A stretch of DNA of 64,000 bases from Litomosoides sigmodontis (Eukaryota; Nematoda; Chromadorea; Rhabditida; Onchocercidae), in NCBI GenBank assembly GCA_963070105.1, contig OY718806.1:8947365-9011364 (forward strand), given 5' to 3'. Made by a program: the position numbers and the translations under genes. Positions 26,070 through 40,100 of this stretch are shown here, piece by piece. Each line of letters starts with the position of its first letter. Position 1 is the stretch's first letter. The notes below the pieces were generated by a model. The model was not told the DNA's origin. It saw nothing but the letters and a program-made list of their open reading frames with translations, and did no database searches.

Positions 26070-27869
26070 AAGAACTCTAAATATTAAACTTTCATTTATC
26101 TAAATGAATAAGACGAGGATGTTCCACATGCCGAAAGTGATGACAATAGAAGGAATACTACTGTTATCTCCCATTGTTAGAATTTGTTCATGTTTGACCT
26201 TAAATTTGGGTACATATTATCAAGTAAAAAACTAGATAATTATAAAAACAGACACCAAACTTAAGCTGGAAACAGCAGATCCTGAATTCAACCACACTCC
26301 GAAACTTCAAACTGTTGCAATGATAAGAAACAAATTCGTTCACTGAATGTAACAAACAAACCAAAACCAAGCAAAGTGTCACAACTCAAATATGAACTGA
26401 CTGAAAGAGAGAGAGCATTCAAAAATCTGAAAATGAGGAGGGTAAATAATTCAGGTCACGAGCAATTCTGTCTTTCGGAATTCTTACGTGTACTAAATTC
26501 GATGTGCTATTTCATAATTCTCATTAACAGCTTTCCGCGTGGAATGTTCACTGATAATTTCTACTCTTGCAAAATGATATTCCAGAAAATTGATCGCCAG
26601 CTTAACAATTCCAGTCTAGCGCGCTTCGTTGTACAATATGAAATGAAATGATGCTGTCAGTAGTACTTTATGATACCTCCTGATCAATTAACATTCATTT
26701 CATAGTAAAACATAAAACATTTGGGATGTATTGCTATATAAATGTATTAATATTCACATTTCCTTATCACGGAAATAAATTTCATTATTATTGGTGCGAT
26801 AACTCCAACTGTAATAATGATTAATAATGATAATAAAATAATTAATCAGTGATATAGTAGATAATTAAGCATTTTAACAAACTGTTTCAGTATAAAATAC
26901 TGTACGACAGTTGTGGAAGTGTATATCGTTAGAATGTGTGATCAAAATGCGCAATAAATTTTTGGTGAATAATGAATGACTTTACTTGCTAACAACACGA
27001 GATGCTGAATGAATGTTACGACAAATTATGTACCGATGAGATTTGATCACTGAATTAAGTATTGTAAAGTAAAAAGTATGGCGGTATTGCTACTGTTACA
27101 TCATTATTTATTCATTTCCTATTAATTGATCATTTCATTTCTTACAGAATATAGCACTGGATAAGTCAATGACAATGACGGGTGGGTGAGTGGAATTCGC
27201 ACCTAAAGAGCAATATTATTCATGAAGAAATTGAATGGAATCAAAAATAGAAAAGCGGCAATATTTATTCACTTTAATTATTTAACTTCTTTCACTGCAT
27301 TCCAGCTTTCCGAGGATCCGTGTGAAAATGGACGAGAAGTATCAGTGACAGAAAAATATCATTGCCTGTTTTCTTTTAATTCATTAGTGGTACCTCCCTT
27401 TACAGGCAAATGAAGAAGAGAGAAAAAACTTTCAGTGGTTAAATGTTGCCGAACGTCTTATGAGTGAAACATTGTTAACTGAGAACGAACAATCTCATTG
27501 AAATTTATTAAATTAAGATTTACCCAATGCTAATTAAAAATTGATGAAACGAATCTGTTCTTTTTTTTTTTTGCTCTAATTGAAAATGAAAAGATTTGTA
27601 GTGTTTCGAAAATGTTAACCAATTTGAAAAAATAATTAAGCCATCAATATTTTTCAGGAGGAAAAAACCGCAAATCATTTAAATTGAAGTTTATGCAAGC
27701 AAAATTCACAATTTCTGTGCGTTATTTCCCTTCTTTTAGCATATGTTTTCCTTTTTTTTAAAAATTAAAATTTTTGATATCAAATTATTGCAAGTTTTAA
27801 GGTGTTATTGTACTGTCAATTTTACATATCATATTCCTCACATGGATTTTCCGCTGCTATTGTCATTGC

Positions 27870-27909
<40 letters not shown>

Positions 27910-28155
27910 GGTGCAATTATTGTTGTTGCATTCGTTCCAGATATTCCCATTTTATTTTCCAACACAGCGACGTCTGCTTCTATTTCTGATTGTTCTGCAG
28001 CAAGCAATAAACGATTCATTAGTTAATTGAAATAAGCAATTTAAAACTATTACATTTAAAATTTCAAACTATAAATTTGAAAATTTCTTTTAACTAGTAA
28101 ATAACCGAAATGATACGGTAAAAAAAAAGACAAAAGTGAACTGTTAATGGAAAAC
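26070..28155. other. Intergenic region between npp-19 5' end and myosin 3' end
   Basis: About 2.1 kb. Contains the npp-19 promoter side, a (GTT)n microsatellite at 27870-27910 and AT-rich filler. A 91-codon + strand frame (26376-26651) and frames created by the GTT repeat have no supporting features. Confidence 0.45.
27870..27910. repeat. (GTT)n trinucleotide microsatellite
   Basis: About 13-14 perfect GTT units between the npp-19 and myosin genes. It creates poly-Leu, poly-Val and poly-Thr frames that are not genes. Confidence 0.95.
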
Positions 28156-31100
28156 TCAGCACTTTGTTAGGCGTACTTTTGGTTGATGACGTAAAATCTT
28201 ACGCTTTAGAAGTTCGATTTCACGGTACTGTCGGCGTATCTTTGTTTTCAAACTTGCATTTTCGTCACGTAATGATGTCAGTTCAGTAAGTGCCATCCGA
28301 TATTGCTTTTCCAATGTTTCGCCATAAACACCCTGCGATTTGTTAATGCTTTCAAGATGACTAACCTGCAAAAAAAACAAAAAAAAAATGCAATTGTATA
28401 ATGTAATAATAGAAAAGGTGAAAAAAAAAGGAGAACAAAATGTTGCAATTGTAATTTGAAAAGCTTTTGAAAACAAATAAGATTTTGTCGTAAAAACACT
28501 GATTGCAATATCATTGATAAATTATCTCTAACATTTATCAATTAAAAATTTTAGAATATTTGATTAATTTCTGAAATAATTTAATAATATCAAATTACAA
28601 ATTTTTACTTGTGCTGAAATTCGATTAAGTTGTGATGTTTTAATGCGAAGTTCCTTTTGCAACTCATCAATTTCTCGTGCTTCACGCGTGTGGCAACTTT
28701 TCATTTCACTCTCTCGCGTTAAAGCATCCATTTTCAATCGCATTTTTCGGCTATAATAAGCGAAATTAGTGTAATATTTGGGTTGGGATGAACGACTGAA
28801 TGACCAGTGGCCAACCTTTCTTCGAGGATCTCCGTTTGTCCATCTTTAATTGCTTTTTCATACTTATTTCGCACATGTTCCAGTTCATTTTGCATTCTCT
28901 TCAAGCGTAATTCATATTCATGATTTTTTCTTCTTTCATTCGATAATGATTTCTCCAATTCTTTTGCTGACATCTCTAATGCACGAACGCTTTGCGACAG
29001 CACATCGCGTTCCTTTAAATATTCCCAGCAAAAAAAGAAAATGTTGAAATGAAACGATCAAATACCAAAGAGGTTAGCATGAGTTCAATAGGTTGAAAAG
29101 CTGTAAAAATATTGATATAATTGATAATCAGTTGAGGATTTATATATTTGTTGATAAGAATATTGCTTACATTGATTTATTAGTGAGTGAGCAAATCGTT
29201 GCAACGAAATGTGATTGGTGATGATACTGTAAGACTGTAATAAACAGTAAACGGCTTGAACTCTGAACTTACTTTTTCATTCTCTGCTAAGGTTGACTTA
29301 TACACTTCAATTTCACGCTTCATCATTTGTGTGTCGGTGTGTGCGGAAGCAATTTGTCTTTCCAATTGTGAAATTTTTCGTTCGTTAGCAAATTGACTTT
29401 GTGAGGAACTTCTGGAGAGGTTATATGGATCACCCTGCAAGCATTCAATTTTTACTATTTCTCTTGACGAGTATTAAATAAGTTTTAAAAAATTGAAAGA
29501 ATTTCCAATTTAATCATTTTTAAAATGAACAATTTAAATTTACTGAAGAATGGAAGAAAGAGAAAAGGGAAATGAACGAATGTGCGGTTTACCGAATAAT
29601 AACTTGATGAAAATGTAGAAGGACTGCGAAATCCAGAAGAAAATTTATTTTCCGGCTCAACCGTTCGCCTGCTAAATGTACGAATCGATCCAACTGATCC
29701 AAATGAACTAGAAGAGTACTGTCGACTACCCAAGCGACTTTGCCTACCACCAGACACTAAAAAAAAACTCCAAAAATAAGCGCCTAATTAGGCAAGTATA
29801 TTTAAAATAACTCACTGCTGAGCGTCATAATTAAATATTACCCCAGTTTTTTGAAGTAATTATTGATAAAATTTTAAGCTTAATTCCTTTTATATCAGTC
29901 AGTGATGCTCGTTTGATAACTTTGTTGTGCCATCCGATCGATCAATCGGTGATGATCAAATATCACTTCTTCCTTACACATCGGACAGAAAATGCTTTTT
30001 TTTTTTTCAAAGATTTCAAAAGGCGAACTGCTAACGTAGCGTAATTTAATGTAACAAATCCTTCACCGTAATCTGATTCCACAGACGATTCTCGTTCCTT
30101 TTCAGAATATTCAATTTTCATTTTTTGCATCTTATTTTCCGCTTCCAATCTGAAAATTTACCAATTAAAAATTTACCAATTTGATATAATGTTCATTTAA
30201 AAAATTTTAAAATGTTTTACTTTTGATGGGCTTTTTTCAACTCATCGAAACGACGCTGTAATTCATCCTTTGATCGCTTATGAATTTTTTTCAGCTCAGC
30301 TACATTTGTTTCGGATTCCTCGGTCGTTTGATCCAATTTCCTCTCCAATCGTCGAATTTCCTTATCCTTCTCCAGACAACTTTCTTTCTATAATTCAACT
30401 GTGCTAATTTTGATAAATTAGCATTGTGTACGAAAACTTTATCGACCTGCCGTCATCATTACCCTCATAAATTCAGCACATAAAAATTGAAACCGAAAAA
30501 GCATCATTCAACTGAAGCAATCAATATTAGCTACAATAATTCATTCTAACTTAATTTAAAAACAATTAACATTTTCATTGTTCAATTAGTATTATACACA
30601 CAGACACACCAACGTTTCCACTTTTATCATTGTTTTTTGCGCATTTTCTCGCAATTTCTCCAGCTCAAATTCCTGCTCAGCTCGTTCATTTTCCAATTTT
30701 TTTCTAGCTTTCTTCTCAGCCGCTAGAATACCGTCAAATGTATGACTCTTTTCCTGCAAATTCATTTTAAATCAACATTGACCGATGATTGACGATCGCT
30801 ATCATTTACTGTTATCATCAGAATTCGTCCTCCTATCACTGTTATCATCGTTTAATTTTTACACACGTCATGAGGCGTCGTAGCCTCCGCATTACTTCAC
30901 TCATTATCAGTCATTAATTGATACAGTTACTCATTTGATTTCAATTCACATCGTTCAATTCATCGGATCGTCTAAACTTGCAATACAATTACAATGAAAT
31001 ATTTTACTGCACCTTTTTAATTCTATCCTATTTTGCTTGCATTTTCGGTTGAAAAATGTTTGCTAAGGCATTTAAGTAAATGATCACATTAATGGCAGCT

Positions 31101-34100
31101 TATAATTTATTTATTTATTAAATAAATTTTCTTCTTTTTCTCTTAAAGCAACGAACATTTAGCTCTGTAACGCAATGCTGTAAATCGGTAATTACATCCG
31201 TTTGTTGATTATTGCGCTCAGTTAATTTTTTCACTTGTTCTTTTAATCTGAAATTTTTATGATAGGAATTAAAATGCATGCACGTATCATTATGATCAAT
31301 GCAACCATTTATTATCATAATTATAATTATTATCATTATCATTTATTATTATTAATCAATTAATTAATTATTATTATTATATTATTGTTATGTTATCATC
31401 AATTATTGTCACTATTAATGTTCTAACCTTAAAAATTAATTTAGGATTTTTTTTGCCTACATTTTTAGAATCGTTTGATGTTTAAATCTTTTTTAGATTG
31501 ATAAGGCATAAAGAGAAATACAGGAAAAAGAAAAGGCTTAGTTCGTTTTTCTTTTGTTTTCTTCAAAACAAAACGACAATTATTGGAAGTGACTTTAAAC
31601 AAAATTTTCCAGCTTACACAAGTTTAAAGTACTCATTGAAAATTACATTCTAACTCTATTCATTAGCTATCACAGCAAGCTATTAATTTATGCATATGAG
31701 ATTAAGCTAAAAAATTTTTTACTTTCTCTCTCTTTCCCTCCCTATCTCTCTCTCTCTGCTCTCAAACATACTCTTGTATTGTATTCGATTCCCTATCATG
31801 CTCCTTATCCATTAATTCCATTTTTAATTCCATCTCTCTTTTCGCTCTTTCGCTCACTTCCAAATCATTCTCGACTTTCTGTCGTTGTTCATATTCGCGC
31901 TGATAATCATATTTCCACTACAATTATTGTTTATGCTATAAATTGTTAAGCAAAAAAATTTACTGTAACAACAAAAATTTTGATATATGCAAATTTCATG
32001 CTTCCATTAATAGTTTTATTTAAATAACAAAAAATAATTTACAATGCTAAAATTGCACTTTGTATTTTAGCTTGCACTTTGTGAATGTATAAGCTAAAAA
32101 TTAAATAATGCATTGCGAAACTTTACACTTTTTTTTTCTTGCTAAAAGTACAAAGCAAAGGACAAGAAGGAAAGACGCAAGTGAAATTTTAACGGACGAA
32201 AGGGAGGAGCAATTCCCTATGGTAAAATCGTAGCGATTTCAACGTAACGGAAAATGCTAAATTGAACAATTTCATCGTCCACCTCATTTTTCATGAAACA
32301 CTCGTTTGAATGAATTTGTCAGATAATTGTTCAATCACTGATTAATGCAAAACTAATGCCTTAATTATTCACTCTCACCTTGCACAGCTGACATTCCAAA
32401 TCCTTTTTTTCGTTTTCAATAAGTTCAATCTTTTTCTCATTCTCTTGCAAACAAGTGTGTATTTTCTGCAAAATAAACATGAAGCTATTAAATGTGCAAC
32501 TAAAGCAGTAAATTAGAACTTTTACTTTTTCTCTCAAGTGCTTTGTTAATTTAAATAAAAATTTCCATATTTTAAAAGGATCATTTTTTGTTTTTGCATT
32601 AATTTAAGTAATTGATATAAATGAGAAAAAAAGAAGCAGCAATACTATCAGCATTTTCCTTCCGCCTCCCTCCCCAGCCTTACGCTCCTGACCCGCTATG
32701 AGATTTTTCCGGAGCACAAATAACAATTATTCTGAATGAATGGCACGAGCATTTTTCCGGTAGATTTTATTACCTATAAAAATTTAGTTTTCACTAATAC
32801 TGTAAGGTGAGCTAACAAATGTTTGCCTGAGATATGAGTGAGAGGGTCAGAAGCTATTGCATTTCTTGAACAGTTCAATTTAGTTTTAATCAGTAATAGA
32901 GCATTACTATCAATGTCTAACATATGTCATTGATAAACGCAAAAAACACGTTTTTTTATTTAATTCATAAATTTAATTAATTCGAAATTTTCTCTAACCA
33001 TAACTTTGGCATGTTGTTCATCAAATCTTTTCTCCATTATTTCCATCAGTTCCTCGTGTCGCGTCAATTCCTCTCTCATTTTAGCATTCTGCCACATATG
33101 CGATTCCTTTTCGTATTCAAGCTGAAATAAAAGCAAAGAAAAATCAAAAGAAAAGGATAAATTAAATTTATTTTCAGGTAATAGCTCATTTTAATTGCTA
33201 AAAACGTTCAAGGAAAAACAAATTTAAAAAAAAATAAATAAACAATTAAATTAAGCACATACACTTTTAATTTTACTATTAGCTTCATCCAATAGCCGTT
33301 GAATTTCGTTATAATCACCTTGCAAATTACTCAATTCCTAAATTAAAAGAAAACCACCCTTTGTTAAATTAACACAATTATAAAACAATGCATTGAGTCT
33401 ATAATAATAGTATTATAATTCAAAGCAATAATATATCAATTTAAAATTCAAAATTGTTACAATTTATCAATTGATATTCGAATTGTTATTGATACCTTTG
33501 TTAACTCATCGTTTGTCTTCAACAATTCCTCCAGTCTTACTCGATCCTTATTCAATGGTATAAGTTCTTTTACAATTAACAGCAAACGATACCAACTCCA
33601 CGTGGATGTTTCAGTGAAGCATCGAATATTTTTCTGAATGATTAAAATATTTTCTCTGAAAAATAAATTCCTTTTAGTTTAAGAAATAACTATTAGATTT
33701 GTTTTTATTAGTGAAATTATGAATTTTTTTTTTGACTAAGTAACCTATTATTAGGTATTTTTTTAAAAAATAACCTGTTATTAAATAATTGCGCATAATG
33801 TTGTTGTTCCAAATACCATCGTATCACTGCCTGTATTCTACATATCAACGAACTTAGATAATTTTTTCGACGATTTTCTAACTGAAAAATTTACACCATC
33901 TATTTTGCAATAAATTTTCGTTTAATATCAAATGTTTTAGAAGTAAATGCTCAGCTCAATTTTACTAAATAAAACAAAAGAAAAATATATACCTCTGAAA
34001 TTACGCCAACTTTACAGTAAATTTTTGTTTTTCCAATTTGTATGCAAGTTGAATCGAGATCGATCATATCGCAGAAACGCTGAACGGCAATTCGTCCAAA

Positions 34101-37100
34101 TCCAAGTTCCACATTTGAAATCAGAATGCGATATCTCTCAATGAACTCATCAAATGGCATTCTATTGGGATATCCTTGACGACATATTCTAATTCCTTCC
34201 AGTACACCATTGCACCTGAAATTAGCAAGTGCAACAAATCTTGCAACTAATTCCACCAAAGGTTAGATTGCCTAACAAATGCATTTTCAACATTATCATC
34301 GTTAAAGCTGTAACGGATCGAAGATCTTGATTAACATGCAATAGTAATACCTAATTGTGAATTAGCTAAAATTTTGGAAAGATGCAGATAGAGACCGTTC
34401 AATTCTATAAGTTAATCAGGTTAGCATATGTGTACCTTAGTTGTTGGAGTACAAGGTGCGGATCGATAACACCCGGTAGTCTTGTCTTGTTCGGTGCTAT
34501 ACAACGAATGAAATGTGCCATTGTTGAGTTCAGTGTTTCTAATAAATTTAGCAATTGCTCCTGAAAAATTTTACTCCCTTCCTTTGCAGTGCATTATTTT
34601 GATTGCTTGTTAAGATATCAATTCAAAAACAAAAAATCGAATTTTGTTGTTTCAACAAAATCTGTTTATATTCTTACCTTATGCAAATACGATACGGTAT
34701 TCGATGCCATCGACTGACGTTTGGATCGCAATTTCTCCTCTTCCACTGCAAGTTTGAAAATACTATACTTAGCTCATATTTTTAACACTAACAAAAAATT
34801 GAAAATGAATATTTTGAAAATAAATTAGATTTGTAAATAAATCACAATTCGCAAAAATTTACCAATACTTTACGATGAAATAAAATGATTCACTGATATT
34901 TTAGCTATCAGTCATCGTTAATTTATATATTGGTGAATGAAATGAACTAGCAAAGCTACAAATTATGGAATTGAAATATCAGCAGAATAATTTTAGTAAT
35001 ACCAACAGAAATTATGTATGAATAGAGTTTAATGAGAAGTTGCAAAAAGTTACAAAGCAATTGTTAAATTTAACTAATCATCACTAGCAGTTTTCATCCG
35101 TAAATTTTTTCATTAAAAATTTTCATTGTAAAAAATAATTTTGCATATATTTTTTTTTTTAAAACAATAACTTACAGAGCGGAAAAAGTGTTTGCAGTAG
35201 AGGTTTAGTGCTTGCAGCAAGCACTTCCAATCCATTCCTCTCTACTACATCCTTATTCTTCTCAACCCAACCATTAATATTGTATGCAACATTACCAGCA
35301 TAATGAGCTATTGAAAAGTGCGATGTTGCAGTATGCCTGTAACAATAAGAACTAATTTTTTTTTAAATAAACAAAAATTGGAAAAGTTTTAAATATGAAA
35401 ATTTTCAAATTTCGCGCCTTTTTTTAAAATAAACATTTAAAAATTGTTGGAATTTTATTGAGGTATAAGATTCAGTGAAGGTTAAATTAATTATTTTAAA
35501 TAAAAATTTAAAAATTGTTGAAATTCTATTGAGGTATAAGATTCAGTGAAGGTTAAATTAATTAATGGTTAGTTAGCATTACCTTGCTGACTGTCTTGAA
35601 CGAGTGAAGATTGGATTATTGGAATTTGCTGTAAGAAGCTTTTCAAGTAGCGATTGATCGTTACCATTTGGCACGAGGCATTCCTCTTGCAACATTGAAA
35701 GTAATCCTAATGGCTAAAATTAGATTCATTTAATTTTTTTTTTCGAAAAAAATAAATTCTACGATAAATTAGCATAAATGTATAAAATAACAAAAAAATT
35801 ATTTCAAACAACAATTTCATCAATATTGTCTGCAAAAGAAATGGATAAATTTAACGATCATTGTAGCAAATAAGAGCAAAAACTTTCAAAATTTTACACT
35901 TTATAAATTTAAAAAGAAAATAAATGTGAAAGAGACGGCTGGAAAGACACAAATTAGATTAAAATTACGCAAATGAACTAATTGTTAATTAATTAAATAT
36001 TCCACAAATCGATGAATTATTTGAGTGATCAGAATCGATGATACGACCTTTTCAATAAATTCTATCGTATTTTGCACATCACTACCAAAATCAATATGCT
36101 CCCATTTAATCTCCTCATTTAAATATTCTTGTTGCTCTCGTACGAACATGAAATCATTGAAGAATTGTTGCAATTTTTCATTCGTGTAATTGATGCAAAA
36201 TTGTTCGAAACTATTAATCTAAAAAGAATGAATTTTTCCTTTTTAAAATCATATCAAATTATTAAGGGGAGTGATTTAATTTAAATTTTAAACTTCTAGG
36301 CGCTACGTTTAGTTTGCAAGTAAGCTAATAGCTCATTGAGAAGCGTGCTGCATATTGCAATTTCAATCACAACAGCAAATTAATTGTTTTTTTTTGTGAT
36401 TTAAAAGTTAACGATAATTGCTAGACAAGATTTCCTTTTTTTTTTTTAAAAAAAAAAGGTATATACGCATACACATAATTTCATACTTATCAAACAAATA
36501 TTTCAACGACAAAACTTTGTTGAAATTGAGAGAATTGATAATTTTCAAAAAACGAAATGATAAAATAACACTTACCTTGGTGATTTCAAAGCCAGCAATA
36601 TCAAGCACACCAATGTAGTAAGTTCGCGTTGACTTACCGGCTGAACAATTTTCGAGTACAGTAATTTAGTGATTTCTACACAAATAGCACATAATATTAA
36701 AACTTAAAAAAAAAATGTACCAGTATTAATTCCTTTGCTCATAATTTCCGGATATAAGTAACCGGACTTTTTCATCAAAAATTTTTTGCATTCGCCTAAT
36801 AGAATTGCTTACGGTGAAATGTTTCACGCAATGCTGAATTGCATCGTGATAGAATCCAGTTGAAGAGGCGCTCGTAGATACTTTTGCACAAACCGGCAAG
36901 TGAACTTAATGTCTGTAAAATTGGAACATTTTAATTTTTGAATTCAAACAATTGAATTTTAGAAGTTAGATCAGTCAATTAAATTTCACTTAGAATGCAA
37001 AAGCAATTAGACAATTTGATTTTTCTGTTAAAAAAAAAAATGATGTAACAATTGGTGAAATAATTGCGAAATTTATAAGCAAAACCTTTGCAAGATTTTG

Positions 37101-40100
37101 ACTTCTCCGGATTACCAGATCATTTACTTTTATTGACGGTTGAGTTATGGCATCAATAAGGGTGCCGGTTTTCACACCAAGAATGCGGCACGCTGCTTCT
37201 ACTTCTGCAACACTTTCATGTGCATCATCGACAGTATTTCGGACGGATGGTAAAGGGAAAAGGTACGAAACGGAATGATTTTCAGGTGAAAAGTACAGAA
37301 ATAATCAATAATCAATAACAATAATAATAATTTAATAACAATAATAACAATAATAATAATAAAATAAAAGTTTCATTGATGTAATGAAGATGCCCATGAA
37401 TTATAAAACGACCTTTAACACCATCAACATATGTAATATCGAGACCACTTCTTTCGGCAAATTTAATTTCACCAAGAAGAATACAGGCGGCTACCACTTC
37501 AAAAATCTCTTCTACCTCACGCTTGGTAAATTTAATAACGTTCATTGCATGCTAAATTAAAAAAATTTCATTTTTACACTGTTTATTTAAAATATTTAAA
37601 AATTATTTAATCGTTCCATCGATAACAAAGGAAAAAAAAAAACGAAAACAAAATAACAAATAAACAGGAATAAGAAGAACATTGGGAAACGGGCGTCCTA
37701 GCATCATTCCTTACCAATGTATCAATAGCACCTTGAACATCATCAATTTCCGAATCCGTAATTTTACCACCTTGGTTTAAAAATTTGTACGCACCCGCAC
37801 TCTGTCCAAGTCCAAACGAGTAACGTAGCTCCTTATCGAAACCATCCGACAATAATTGATAAAAAATATGAAAATTTCGATCATCGCTATTTTGCTTTAC
37901 AACGCGTGACTTCTCAAGTAAATCTGCAAGAGAAGCAGAAGCGGTAAAATTGAATTTGCATAATTAACATGAATAATTTATGAGACAAATAGCTAGAGGG
38001 AATAGAGTTCATTTACCAATTCACCAATAAAGTTCAATCAAAAAATGATAAAAGAGGTAGTGCTGGAGGATGAATGAATATGTACATGTTTGAATCTGAG
38101 CTCCTCTCATCATCATATCATCACCATAATCCATGCGAATGAATTTGCCCTGCAAGTAATTCAGGATGATTTCGTTGGAAAATTTTAATGTGTTGCATGA
38201 ATGCCTTTCGTTCATTTATCGCTTCAAATTAACTATTCGCAAATTTCGGACGATGAATGAATTTTTATATCAGTTTAAATTTTGACATTGAAAAATGATA
38301 CATTACGAAGTGAAATTGTAATGTACCAGTCGAGAGCTGTTACTGTTGTGAATTGTAGATGCATTAGCGAACGCTTCAATGACTGTTCCCGCGGCAGTAA
38401 GTCGTTTGTCGATACCGTCAGATATTCTCGATTCACCGCGATACTCGGATATCATACCCAGATATTCAATAATCCGTTTTGTATTCACAGTTTTACCAGC
38501 TCCACTTTCACCTCTGAAATTCGATCATTTTAAACCGTATTTTAAGTAGTCTTATTTTGCACAAGTAAATTTTTCATCAATTTTCTATTCGCGCCCTTAA
38601 TTTCATTTTTTTTTTTAAAAAAAAAAACTTCGTAATTTTCACGTTATTTTTGTTAGCTCTTTTAAAGCATTTGTAGAAATTAAACTTTAAATTTTGCGAA
38701 TTTTTATTTACGATCTATCATTGTTCACGAATAAAAATTCAATCACAAAATTTATTCTCTAAAAAAAAAAATTTAATTTTAATTTCATTCAGATTATCGG
38801 TTACAATGATTTATATGAGTCGAAACACTGTTATTTCCAGTGCCGAACTTTCTAAATTACTCATATGCATAAATATTTAATGCTCTTATCCCAACAAATA
38901 TTTGACAAATTAACTTTTTAAAAATGTTATGAAAGGAAAACGCACGTTATTAGAATTGACTGATTGCTACCACTTAGGAGACCATCATAGGCAGCTTGTG
39001 CAACGGCAAATACGTGAGGTGGTAGCATACAGCTTTTATCAATGGTACGCATATAAGCCTCCATAATTTCTTTTGTATAAATTGGTAGATTTTTCCACGG
39101 ATTAACAACAACACAAAAAAGGCCCGAATAAGTCTGAAGAAGCAAGAAAAATTGACGTATCAAAGTAAAATTTAAAAAAAATTTTTCTGATTTTAATTTC
39201 AAATAAGTGAAGGTGCGGAAATTGATGATATTAGCAGAAGCGAAATGATTTTGCTATTACAATTAAATATCGTTAATTACAATAAATGAATAATGAAATA
39301 ACATGGATGAGGTCGGCTTGATATCGTGAACGAATAGCTTCAAGAACGCATGCATCGTTTAATTCACTTAAATTACACAAATCTTCCACAAAATACGATA
39401 CACTTGGCAATTTCACTTCCGTTTTCGATATTATACGCTAAAAAATTTGCATGAAATTTTAGCACTTTAATTAGTAAGAACAAAAAATTGCATAATAAAA
39501 AAGAAACTTTTGAGTAATGACTTTCTCTCTTTCGCTTCACTTTTTTTCTTCCTACATTTGTTCTCTTAAAAAAAAAGAAGAAAAAAAAGTTGATTTAATT
39601 TGAGCAATTGTTGACCTTTTCGAAATGACCATTTTCATCGTGAAAACCAACAATAATATGATCACATTGTTTCTCAAGAATTGTTGCACGACGGAATTCA
39701 ACAACTGGATCTGCTATCCAGACAGTTGCTTCGAAATCATTTGAGGATGAGCGATGTTCATTTGACACTTGAAGAAATCTGCAAAAGAAAATTTTTTTTT
39801 TTTGTAAAAAATAATAATTGCAGAAATCGTCTTGTTTTTTAATTTCTTTTTATTTTTCAAAATTTCAAGTGTGAAATGAAACACTATTATGCTGCGGGTT
39901 GAAGACAGTTGTCATCCTCTTTCCTCCCAGCTAATGAATTTATAGGCTAAGTAAGTGGTATTGTATTAGCGTAGACAGATAAATTTTCAAATCTCATCTA
40001 CAAATTTTTATTTATAGACACACACACACACGCAGACACACACGAAGAAACAAAAGGAAAAAAGTAAGGAGTGAAAAATAGATGCTATAGACAAAGGAAG

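Noticed and set aside
26376..26651. 91-codon + strand frame upstream of npp-19
   Set aside because: Sits in the promoter region of a minus-strand gene, no motif, no supporting signals.
27743..28030. Leu/Val/Thr-rich frames on both strands
   Set aside because: Created by the GTT microsatellite in intergenic DNA.
29963..30148. Myosin ending at 29963 with a basic tail ([15 protein letters not shown]) as the certain C terminus
   Set aside because: Possible, but the phase-matched donor at 30066 connects to the downstream coiled-coil exon, so I did not call this as the definite end.
36437..36463. T-run directly followed by A-run (also near 38608-38630) as a hairpin terminator
   Set aside because: Homopolymer T/A junctions are common in these AT-rich introns and lie within the myosin gene, not at its end.
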